Positions 7,625 through 14,110 of a stretch of 22,960 nt of DNA are shown here, piece after piece; position 1 is the first letter of the stretch, and each line of letters starts with the position of its first letter. This DNA comes from Zymomonas sp. (lineage in GTDB: Bacteria > Pseudomonadota > Alphaproteobacteria > Sphingomonadales > Sphingomonadaceae). The notes under the pieces are model-generated. The model was not told the DNA's origin, ran no database searches, and saw only the letters and a list, made by a program, of their open reading frames with translations. The DNA lies in assembly GCA_027489105.1 (NCBI GenBank), contig JAIYAJ010000504.1:1-22960 (forward strand). The letters run 5' to 3'. The translations under genes were made by a program, and so were the position numbers.

Positions 7625-8124
7625 GCCGCAGCCTTGCGCGCCGCGTGGATCGCCTCGGCCCGCGCCTTCAGCGCGCGCGCCGTGTCGTCGAACGCCCGCT
7701 TCACCCACGGACCGCAGAAGCGCATCACATGGATACCGTTTTCCCCGAAGAAGGCGTCGGTCGACCAGTAGCGGCAGCGCTCGGGCCCGTCCGCCTCGAT
7801 GACCTGGTCACGCCGGGCGGGATAAGGCCAGATCGGATTGTCGAGCAACTCCCAGGAAATCAGCCGCTCCGGAATCTTGGCGCAGACATATTCGACGTTC
7901 GGCGCGGTCTGCCCCGGCATGGTGTAGTTGAGCAGCGTCATGTGGATCGGATCGCCGATCTCCAGCGTCGATTCCGCACCGATGCAGAAGGGGTTCCACT
8001 TGCCGTAATTGGGCAGGTCGGTCAGAATCTCCCACACGACCGAGGCCGGGGCATCGATCGTCACCGTCTCCGATCGCACGGTGCTGTCGGCCGGATAGTC
8101 CGGAAGGTCGAGGTCGTCGCTCAC
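7621..8124 (-). CDS. SRPBCC (START-like) domain protein
   Basis: A 167-residue protein of the SRPBCC fold, which forms a deep hydrophobic pocket for lipids, polyketides or steroids. Family signs are VTIDAPASVVWEILTDLPNY followed by WNPF near residues 20-46, then VEYVCAKIPERLISWEL, and the long C-terminal helix FDDTARALKARAE. The start is GTG at 8124: the out-of-frame ATG just before it is closed at once by TGA, and AAGGAG lies seven bases upstream of the GTG. A binding, cyclase or hydrolytic role cannot be told from sequence. Its place between EthD and SnoaL genes suggests it holds or modifies the same hydrophobic substrate. Confidence 0.85.
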   Translation of the reverse strand: MSDDLDLPDYPADSTVRSETVTIDAPASVVWEILTDLPNYGKWNPFCIGAESTLEIGDPIHMTLLNYTMPGQTAPNVEYVCAKIPERLISWELLDNPIWPYPARRDQVIEADGPERCRYWSTDAFFGENGIHVMRFCGPWVKRAFDDTARALKARAEAIHAARKAAA

Positions 8125-8152
8125 ATCTACTCTCCTTGGATAGGCCAGCCCT

Positions 8153-8857
8153 TCAGGCGAGCGTCTTCATCTCATATTGCCGCATCGGGATGCAGTCGCA
8201 GCCCTTGGCACCGATGAAATTGGCGCAGCTGTCCATCATGCGCTTTTCATTGGCTTCGAGCTTCGCCTGATCGCCGGCCGCGTCATAATAGAGCTGCTTG
8301 TCGTGGATCGCGGCGAGCGGGAAACATTCCTCGACCACCGCCGCATAGGGGCCGGCGCCGGGCGTCACCGGACGGACGACCAGATTCTGCAGATATTCGA
8401 AGTTGCTCTGCGTCACGATCGCGGTTTCGGTGTGCCCGTCCTGCCAGTTGCGGCGCCAGGTCTCATGATCGAGATGATCGGGCTTCTCGATGAAGACGAC
8501 CTGCGAAAAGCCTTCGGTCGGCTTGCCTGCGGGATGCGTCCGGTTCGGTAGCGGAGTCGACTCCGCGACGAGCCAACCTTCGACGCGGTTCGACAGCTGA
8601 GCCAGCGCCGCTTCGATCGGAGCCCGCGCGGGCGGGAAGGCGGTATCGACCCAGACCTGCACCGCCGCCTCCATCTGCGGCTGCGTGACGACGAACACAG
8701 GATTGCTGCCCCGGGGAAGCGCATCGTCCTGCACATTGATGCGCAGAGCGCGGACATGCGGGGCGATAGCCTCGGCGACCTCGCCCAGCAGCCGCTCGTT
8801 GAACGCCGCACGGGACGTGTCGGCATCGCGCCACAATGCGTAGATCAGCTTTTCCAT
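8153..8857 (-). CDS. EthD domain-containing protein with duplicated barrel halves
   Basis: A 234-residue protein about twice the size of a single EthD domain. The N-terminal half (1-104: MEKLIYALWRDADTSRAAFN...) and C-terminal half (119-234: SQVVFIEKPDHLDHETWRRN and WQDGHTETA...) each look like one ferredoxin-like unit, so it may form the two-unit barrel within one chain. The C-terminal half keeps the W-x(5)-H-type EthD signature (WQDGHTE); the N-terminal half is degenerate. The ATG at 8857 directly abuts the stop of the hydrolase gene upstream, with GGAGGA inside that gene as ribosome site. No reaction can be assigned. A dehalogenase partner role is only suggested by position. Confidence 0.83.
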   Translation of the reverse strand: MEKLIYALWRDADTSRAAFNERLLGEVAEAIAPHVRALRINVQDDALPRGSNPVFVVTQPQMEAAVQVWVDTAFPPARAPIEAALAQLSNRVEGWLVAESTPLPNRTHPAGKPTEGFSQVVFIEKPDHLDHETWRRNWQDGHTETAIVTQSNFEYLQNLVVRPVTPGAGPYAAVVEECFPLAAIHDKQLYYDAAGDQAKLEANEKRMMDSCANFIGAKGCDCIPMRQYEMKTLA

Positions 8858-9793
8858 TCAGTCCTCCAACTGGCGCAGGAAATCGACGAGCGCCGCTGCC
8901 AGCGCCTCACCCTGCTCTTCCTGCACGAAATGTCCCGCCCCCTCGATCCGGACATGCGGCGCCCGCGCCGCGCCGGGTATGCGGTCGCGAAAGACCTGCT
9001 CCCAGGCAGCCGTCGACGGATCGCCATCGCTGAACGCCGTCGCGAAGGGCCGGTCGAAGCGTTCGAGCACCGCCCAGGCCGCCTTGTTCTGCGCGATGCC
9101 GTCGCTGTCGGGCCGCGCCGGGATCAGCGTCGTGATCGCCAGCGCCGCCGCCTTGTAACTGGCGTCGGGAAAAGGGGCGTCATAGGCAGCGAGCACCGCC
9201 GGATCTGGCCTCTGAACGCAGGTCGCCGCGACGATCTCGCTGACCGGCAGATCGTCGCTGGTTCGGCACAGTTCGATCCACGGCTCGATGATCGGCCCAG
9301 GCCAGCCGGCGACACCGCGCGGCGGTTCCTCGGCGGTCGGCAGCAGCGTGTTGGTGGCCAGCACGCCGATGAAGCGGTCGGGCATCTCCGCCAGCAGGCG
9401 CAGCCCGATCGGACCGCCCCAGTCCTGGATCACCAGCACGATCCGCTGCAGGTCGAGCTGCTCGATGAAGTCCCGCATCCAGCCGACGAAGCGATCATAG
9501 CTGAAGATGGTGCGATCGGCGGGCTTGTCCGAGCGGCCGAAGCCGACATGGTCGGGCGCCACCGCGCGCCAGCCGGCCGCCGTGACGGGTCCGATCAGCT
9601 TGCGGTAGAGATAGCTCCAGCTCGGTTCGCCATGGAGCATCAGGACGGTGCCATGGGTCGCATCGCCCTCGTCGACATAATGCATGCGCAAGGGCCCGAG
9701 ATCGCGGTCGGCGACGTCGACATGATGCGGCTCGAAGGCGAAGCCGGGCAGGCTTGCGAAACGCTCGACCGGCGTGCGCAGCAGCTTCGACAC
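8858..9793 (-). CDS. alpha/beta hydrolase, haloalkane dehalogenase subfamily I
   Basis: A 311-residue hydrolase that would replace a carbon-bound halogen with hydroxyl. The N-terminus LRTPVERFASLPGF and HGEPSWSYLYRK are signatures of this group. Numbered from the chosen start, the nucleophile is Asp124 with halide-binding Trp125 (QDWGG), the oxyanion region HGEP is near 54-57, a cap-domain Trp172 (EPWIEL) aligns with the second halide-binding Trp of DhlA, the acid is probably Asp258 (SDGDP) and the base His288 (GAGHFVQEE). These numbers are nearly those of DhlA (124, 125, 175, 260, 289). The start is GTG at 9793: GAGGGGA sits six bases upstream, and homologues begin just before LRTP. A longer GTG start at 9835 is less likely. 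It heads the minus-strand operon. An epoxide hydrolase is unlikely because the lid tyrosines are not evident. Confidence 0.88.
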   Translation of the reverse strand: MSKLLRTPVERFASLPGFAFEPHHVDVADRDLGPLRMHYVDEGDATHGTVLMLHGEPSWSYLYRKLIGPVTAAGWRAVAPDHVGFGRSDKPADRTIFSYDRFVGWMRDFIEQLDLQRIVLVIQDWGGPIGLRLLAEMPDRFIGVLATNTLLPTAEEPPRGVAGWPGPIIEPWIELCRTSDDLPVSEIVAATCVQRPDPAVLAAYDAPFPDASYKAAALAITTLIPARPDSDGIAQNKAAWAVLERFDRPFATAFSDGDPSTAAWEQVFRDRIPGAARAPHVRIEGAGHFVQEEQGEALAAALVDFLRQLED

Positions 9794-9930
9794 GCGACAT
9801 CCCCTCGAATCTTTTTGCGAATGCTTATTGGCCACAGTTTACGCATTGAGCATTTTGGATTGCAAGCCATTCGCGCTTCGCGCATCCTTTGACCCAATGT
9901 CGCCATCATGAGCGACGGAAAGGACGAGGG
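9794..9930. promoter_or_regulatory. divergent promoter region between hydrolase operon and SnoaL-EthD pair
   Basis: This 137-base gap must hold promoters for both directions. It contains TTTACGCA at 9838-9845, which recurs before other transcripts of the window, and a tandem 7-mer (TTCGCGC twice, 9870-9883). AT-rich patches near 9810-9830 and 9845-9860 could hold the -10/-35 elements, but no clear sigma-70 pair can be fixed by eye. Confidence 0.5.
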
Positions 9931-10371
9931 ATGCTGTCGCTTCAGGAAATGTCTGACCGGCTCGAGATCCAGGATCTCATCACGCGCTATGCCTATGCGA
10001 TCGACGAGCAGGACTGGGATGGGCTCGATCGCGTGTTCACCGCCGACGCGGTGATCGACTATACCGACCTCGGCGGCGCCAAGGGCAGCCTGTCGGAGAC
10101 CAAGGCCTATCTGGCGCAGGCCATGCCGACCTTCCCGGCCTTCCAGCATCTGTCGACCACGACGCGCATCGACATCGACGGCGACAGCGCGAAAACCAAG
10201 ACGATCCTGTTCAACCCGATGGTCATGAATCACGAAGGCGAGGAACGCGTCTTCTTCATCGGCCTCTGGTATAATGACGAACTGGTCCGCACCGCCGACG
10301 GCTGGCGGATCAAGCACCGGCGCGAGCAGAAATGCTGGTCGTTCAACGCGCCGGCGGGGCTGCTTCCATGA
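9931..10371 (+). CDS. SnoaL-like (NTF2-fold) protein
   Basis: A 146-residue NTF2-fold protein of the SnoaL_4 group. It keeps Tyr20/Asp25 (YAYAID) and His73 (FQHLSTTTRID), but the position of the second catalytic Asp in BaiE-like enzymes reads Asn95 (TILFNPM), and the final strand carries HRREQKCW instead of the xYxRI motif. Reaction type is therefore open: dehydratase, isomerase, or a binding role. The start at 9931 is supported by AAGGACGAGGG just upstream; in-frame ATG 9889 lacks a ribosome site. It is coupled by a 4-nt ATGA overlap to an EthD gene, the same gene pair as on the minus strand at 7151-6250. Confidence 0.88.
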   Translation: MLSLQEMSDRLEIQDLITRYAYAIDEQDWDGLDRVFTADAVIDYTDLGGAKGSLSETKAYLAQAMPTFPAFQHLSTTTRIDIDGDSAKTKTILFNPMVMNHEGEERVFFIGLWYNDELVRTADGWRIKHRREQKCWSFNAPAGLLP

Positions 10372-10937
10372 GCGGACCGACCGCGAAGACGATCGGCTTC
10401 ATGCCCCGTCGCGCCGACATTTCGCGCGCCGACTTCCGGACCTATTACGAAACCCGGCACGCCGTCCTCGCGGTCCCGCTCTTTCCGTTCCGGCGCTATC
10501 GCCGCAACCATCTGGTCGATCAGGCGATCGAGCCGGGTTTCGACTGCATCTCCGAATTCTGGGTGGGGTCGCTCGAGAAGATCGGCGAGCTGATGGCGGG
10601 CGAGGTCGGGGACACGATGCGCACCGACGAGCGGAATTTCCTCGACCAGCCGAACATCCTCGCGGTCCGCGCCGACCCGGTCGCGACGGGCAGCGACAGT
10701 GCCGGCACCCTCGCACTGCTGGTCTTGGACGGCGGTGACACCGCAGCGCTCACCGAGGCTGCGCGCGCGGCGGATGCGGGGCTCGACCTGCTCTCGCCGC
10801 TCGACGAGCGCCCTTCGCCCTGCGACGCGATCCTGCGCTTCGACAGCGGCCTGCCCACCCTTCCGCCAGGATGGCGCGTGAGCCGCCTCATCGACGTTAT
10901 CCCCTGCGAGACCGACCCGGCCCAGCTGCAAGGCTGA
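10368..10937 (+). CDS. EthD domain-containing protein
   Basis: A 189-residue protein. Residues 6-105 are an EthD unit with the signature DFRTYYETRHAVL, then RRNH, CISEFWVGS and ERNFLDQPNILAV. These match the separate EthD protein at 6609-6250 closely in layout. Residues 110-189 form a second, weaker alpha-beta unit (LALLVLDGGD...VSRLIDVIP) without the motif, so the protein may be a self-contained two-unit barrel. The ATG overlaps the SnoaL stop (ATGA). The gene ends 13 bases before the convergent stop of the SDR at 10951, with no terminator visible in the gap. Function is unknown beyond the fold. Confidence 0.86.
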   Translation: MSGPTAKTIGFMPRRADISRADFRTYYETRHAVLAVPLFPFRRYRRNHLVDQAIEPGFDCISEFWVGSLEKIGELMAGEVGDTMRTDERNFLDQPNILAVRADPVATGSDSAGTLALLVLDGGDTAALTEAARAADAGLDLLSPLDERPSPCDAILRFDSGLPTLPPGWRVSRLIDVIPCETDPAQLQG

Positions 10938-10950
10938 GCCGGCGCACGCT

Positions 10951-11697
10951 TCAGATCGCGGTCTGCCCGCCATCCACGGCCAGCGTCGTGCCGGTCACGA
11001 AGCGCGCGTCGCTCGACAGCAGAAAGGCCACCGCTGCGGCGACATCCTCGGGCTGGGCTACCGGTCCGATCAGCGGCGTCATCCGCGCGAACAGGTCGAG
11101 GTCGACACCCTCGATCGCATCGAAGCCGCCCGCGATCAGCGGCGTGTCGACCGCACCGGGGCAGATGGCATTCACGCGGACGCCGCGCCGCGCATATTCC
11201 GCCGCGACCGACCGGGTCAGCCCGACCACCCCGCTCTTCGACGCCGAATAGGCCGCCGCATAGGGCGTCGCGACCAGCCCCGCCGCGCTGGCGATGTTGA
11301 CGATCGCTCCCCCCTGCGCCTCGATCGCCGGCAAGGCCGCACGCGTCATCTGGAACACGCCGGTCAGGTTGATGCCGATCACGCGCTGCCATTCGGCATC
11401 ACTCGTCGCCGCCGCATGGCCGAAGCTGCCCACACCCGCGACATTGGCGAGCCCGTCGAGCCGCCCGAACCGCGCCTTGGCTTCCGCCACCGCCGCATCA
11501 CAGGCCGCCGGGTCGGACACGTCGACCTGCAGCGAGGCGGCATTGCCGCAGGCCTCGGCGGTTGCAGCCGCGCCCGCACCATTGATGTCGACGCAGAACA
11601 GGCTCGCCCCTTCTTCCGACAGCCGCAGCGCCGTCGCCTTGCCGATGCCCGAGGCGGCCCCAGTCACCAGCACCACCAGACCCTCGAAACGCTTCAT
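10951..11697 (-). CDS. SDR-family NAD(P)-dependent oxidoreductase
   Basis: A 248-residue classical SDR. Motifs are TGAASGIG (near 12-19), an Asp at the end of the second strand (LFCVDIN) that favours NAD(H), NVAG in place of NNAG, catalytic Ser137 (NIASAAG) and Tyr150/Lys154 (YSASK), and the ending FVTGTTLAVDGG. Two ATG codons stand side by side (11700 and 11697); the second is placed better after GAGGAGGGG. It is the last gene of a minus-strand SDR-OYE-SDR operon, 10 bases after the OYE stop. It may act as a hydroxysteroid-type dehydrogenase next to the ene-reductase, but the substrate is not known. Confidence 0.93.
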   Translation of the reverse strand: MKRFEGLVVLVTGAASGIGKATALRLSEEGASLFCVDINGAGAAATAEACGNAASLQVDVSDPAACDAAVAEAKARFGRLDGLANVAGVGSFGHAAATSDAEWQRVIGINLTGVFQMTRAALPAIEAQGGAIVNIASAAGLVATPYAAAYSASKSGVVGLTRSVAAEYARRGVRVNAICPGAVDTPLIAGGFDAIEGVDLDLFARMTPLIGPVAQPEDVAAAVAFLLSSDARFVTGTTLAVDGGQTAI

Positions 11698-11707
11698 CAT
11701 CCCCTCC

Positions 11708-12859
11708 TCATGTCAGCGTGGTGAGAGCCGCGAGATCGAGTGCTTGAAGTTCGCCATCACGACCCTCCCGCACCTTGTTGGCCCATTGCGCGTCGGCGAG
11801 CAGCGAGCGGCCCACCGACAAAAGATCGAACTCGCCGCGCGCCAGCATCGCCGCCACCTCGTCCAGCCGATCGAGCGAGACGCCAGGGAAGGCCGCGCCG
11901 GGGGTTGCGGCTTCCTCCTCGGTGAACAGCCCAGCCAGCCCCACCGAACCGACCGCGATCGTCGGCAGTCCGGTCAGCCGCCTGGCCCAACCGGCCAGAT
12001 TGAGCGGGCTACCCTCGAAAGCGGGCTCCCACGCTTCGCGTTGCGAGCAGTGCAGGATATCCGCCCCGGCCGCCGCGAGCGGGCGCAGCAGATCGCCCAG
12101 TTCCTCGGGCGTCTCAGCGATCCGTGCGTCATAAGCGTCGATCTTGAACTGCGAGATGCGGACGAGGATCGGGAAATCGGGACCGGTGGCCGCGCGGCAG
12201 GCGGCGATCACCTCGGCAGGGAAGCGCGCGCGATTGGTGGCGCTGCCGCCATAATCGTCGCGTCGGCGATTGGTCTGCGGCCACAGGAACTGGTCGAGCA
12301 GGAAACCATGGCCGGCATGGACCTCGACGCCGTCGAAGCCGCGCGCCTGGGCTGCGACGGCCGCGTCCGCAAAAGCACGCGTGACCGCTGCCATATCGGC
12401 CTCGGTCATCGCCCTGGCGCTCGGCCCACGACCGGCATCGAGGTCTGCGATCGTGTAGCCCGACGGCCCCATTGCGGAACGATCGGCAAAGGCATCGACA
12501 TGGCGCGCGGCACCCGTATGCCACAGCTGCGGCATCAACTTGCCGCCGACTTCGTGGACCACATCCAGCACATGGCTCCAGCCATCGAGCGGCCCATCGC
12601 CATGGAAGAGCGGACCGGTGCCGTCATAGTCGGCCAGGTCATGTCCGACCGCCGCCGCGCCGGTGATCGCGAGCGACACGCCGCCTTCGATCCGCCGCCG
12701 GAAATAGCCGGCATAGTCTGCATGCGGCCGCCCGCTCTGTGCATGTGCCCGGCCCATCGGCGACATGACGATGCGGTTCGGCAGCGACAGGTTGCGCGAG
12801 ACGAAGGGCTGGAACAGCGCGACGCGCGCGGGCGCGTCAGCAGAAATAGCTGCCTCCAT
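11708..12859 (-). CDS. old yellow enzyme family NADH:flavin oxidoreductase (FMN ene-reductase)
   Basis: A 383-residue single-domain OYE. Visible family elements are PNRIVMSPM near residue 27, Gln111/Trp113/His114 (QLWHTG), the proton-donor pair His181/His184 (FDGVEVHAGHGFLLDQF), NRRRDDYGGSATNRARF, and the FMN-phosphate segment SVGRSLLADAQW (348-359). The C-terminal Fe-S/FAD/NAD domains found in BaiCD, BaiH and 2,4-dienoyl-CoA reductases are missing, so it must take electrons as a simple NAD(P)H-FMN enzyme. Expected reaction: reduction of a C=C bond conjugated to a carbonyl, such as a delta4-3-keto system (inference). Its ATG lies 23 bases inside the upstream SDR gene. No good ribosome site is seen, so coupling is likely. 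Confidence 0.92.
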   Translation of the reverse strand: MEAAISADAPARVALFQPFVSRNLSLPNRIVMSPMGRAHAQSGRPHADYAGYFRRRIEGGVSLAITGAAAVGHDLADYDGTGPLFHGDGPLDGWSHVLDVVHEVGGKLMPQLWHTGAARHVDAFADRSAMGPSGYTIADLDAGRGPSARAMTEADMAAVTRAFADAAVAAQARGFDGVEVHAGHGFLLDQFLWPQTNRRRDDYGGSATNRARFPAEVIAACRAATGPDFPILVRISQFKIDAYDARIAETPEELGDLLRPLAAAGADILHCSQREAWEPAFEGSPLNLAGWARRLTGLPTIAVGSVGLAGLFTEEEAATPGAAFPGVSLDRLDEVAAMLARGEFDLLSVGRSLLADAQWANKVREGRDGELQALDLAALTTLT

Positions 12860-13658
12860 TGGCCGCTACGACCGATCCGGTCACGAAGCTGGCATCGTCG
12901 CTGGCGAGGAAGGCGACCGCCGCCGCGATCTCCTCGGGCTGCGCCATCCGGCCGAGCGGCACCGCCCGCGCCAGATCGGCGCGCACCGAGTCGGGCACAT
13001 TGGCCATGATCGGCGTGTCGGTCGGGCCGGGGTGGACCGCGTTGACGCGGATGTTCCGGCTGGCGACCTCGCGCGCGAGGCCCCGCGCAAGCCCGACGAT
13101 CGCGGCCTTGCTGGTGACATAGTGGATCGGCCCCTCGCCCGATGCGGCGGAGGTCGAGGCGATCAGCACGATCGACCCGGACGCGTTGCGCGCGGCCATG
13201 TCGCGCAGCGCGGCGCGGCAACAAAAGAAGGCCCCGTTGATGTTGACGCCCGTCACCGCGAGCCAGCCCGCGTCGGACATGTGGATGCTCTGGTCGGGAT
13301 GCGCGGTCGGCGTCTCACCGCGCGCAATCTGGCCCGCGCGCTCGGCTGCACCCGCATACATCTGCTCGCTGCCGTCGTCGGGGCCTCGGCCGATGCCGGC
13401 ATTGCATACCAATATGTCGATCCCGCCCAGGCGCCGGGCGACTTCGGCCATCGCCGCATCGACCGAGGCGCTTTCCGAGACATCGCAGCCGAAACCGATA
13501 TGCCCGGCGGTATCGCCGAAGACCGCAGCAGCGGCAGCTTGCTCCCGGTCGATCACCGCGACCGTGGCGCCCTCGGCGGCCAGCCGCTCGGCGATCGCCC
13601 GACCGATGCCCTGCGCTCCGCCAGTGACCACGGCGCGACGCCCATGGAGCCGGTTCAT
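12837..13658 (-). CDS. SDR-family oxidoreductase with an insertion after the NAG motif
   Basis: A 273-residue SDR. It has TGGAQGIG (12-19), Asp37 at the NAD-specifying position (VAVIDRE), CNAG (85-88), catalytic Ser168 (LIASTSA) and Tyr180/Lys184 (YVTSK). Between CNAG and the helix starting VNINGAFF there are about 50 residues, against about 20 in the other SDRs here. The extra loop (about 90-127) is rich in charged and small residues and would lie at the active-site rim. The start at 13658 follows GAGGGGGAC; an in-frame ATG at 13682 adds eight residues and cannot be excluded. It opens the SDR-OYE-SDR operon from the AT-rich divergent promoter region. Confidence 0.9.
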   Translation of the reverse strand: MNRLHGRRAVVTGGAQGIGRAIAERLAAEGATVAVIDREQAAAAAVFGDTAGHIGFGCDVSESASVDAAMAEVARRLGGIDILVCNAGIGRGPDDGSEQMYAGAAERAGQIARGETPTAHPDQSIHMSDAGWLAVTGVNINGAFFCCRAALRDMAARNASGSIVLIASTSAASGEGPIHYVTSKAAIVGLARGLAREVASRNIRVNAVHPGPTDTPIMANVPDSVRADLARAVPLGRMAQPEEIAAAVAFLASDDASFVTGSVVAANGGSYFC

Positions 13659-13795
13659 GTCCCCCTCGCGCACATTCGTCATCCCCTCAAAACTTTACGC
13701 AGATACACATATTCTCATAATTCATATTACCATATGCGGAGTTACACCGCCCGCACAAGAAACTAAAATGCGGGTGCCGAGGGGAGGAAATCATC
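13659..13795. promoter_or_regulatory. AT-rich divergent promoter region
   Basis: This gap is the most AT-rich stretch of the window. It contains TTTACGCAGAT (13694-13704) and a direct repeat CATATTNNCATA at 13708-13719 and 13723-13734, with a 15-base period. It must drive the SDR-OYE-SDR operon to the left and the receptor-stub/MFS unit to the right. Promoter boxes cannot be fixed with confidence. Confidence 0.55.
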
Positions 13796-14110
13796 ATGCG
13801 TCGAACCATCGCTTTGGCCCTGCTCGCATCCGCGCCATGGCCGGTTAATGCCTTTGTCCAGCCCGCCTTCGAGCTCTACCATCCGGCGCAGGTCGAGGTG
13901 CTGCGCGGGCCGCAGGACACGCTGTTCGGCAAGAGCATGACGGGCAGCGCGAACAGCCGGACGACCGGGGCGCCGATCTTCGACCCTGCCTTCCGGGGCG
14001 AGGTGAGCTATGGCAGATACCATCTGCTGCAGCTGCGTGCGCAACGCTATGTCGCCCAGCTGGGCGTGGTCGAAAGCCCCGTATCCCTGTTCGAACTGGA
14101 CCCTCCATGA
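13796..14110 (+). pseudogene. vestigial TonB-dependent receptor: signal peptide fused to a plug fragment
   Basis: A 104-residue open frame. Residues 1-19 (MRRTIALALLASAPWPVNA) look like a signal peptide. Residues 20-82 then match the middle of a receptor plug: FVQPAFELYHPAQVEVLRGP, QDTLFGKSMTGSANSRTTGA and GEVSYGRYHLLQLR. The TonB box, the first half of the plug and the whole barrel are missing. Compared with the receptor at the left edge, the text stops where the first barrel strand would begin and ends with about 22 residues of no recognisable origin. A good ribosome site (GGGGAGGAAATC) precedes the ATG, and the stop overlaps the MFS start by 4 nt. It is most simply a deletion remnant kept in frame, perhaps because it leads translation of the transporter. 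A functional mini-protein is the less likely reading. Confidence 0.75.

Noticed and set aside
8756..9892. Plus-strand open frame of more than 370 codons opposite the hydrolase operon
   Set aside because: It lies antisense to the dehalogenase-like gene with all its catalytic motifs and shows no recognisable domain of its own.
11708..12859. BaiCD/BaiH orthologue
   Set aside because: The protein has only the FMN barrel; the C-terminal Fe-S and FAD/NAD domains of BaiCD-type enzymes are missing.
11294..13009. Plus-strand open frame of about 570 codons opposite the OYE and SDR genes
   Set aside because: It covers parts of three real minus-strand genes, has biased composition and no family features. 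Long antisense frames are expected at this GC content.
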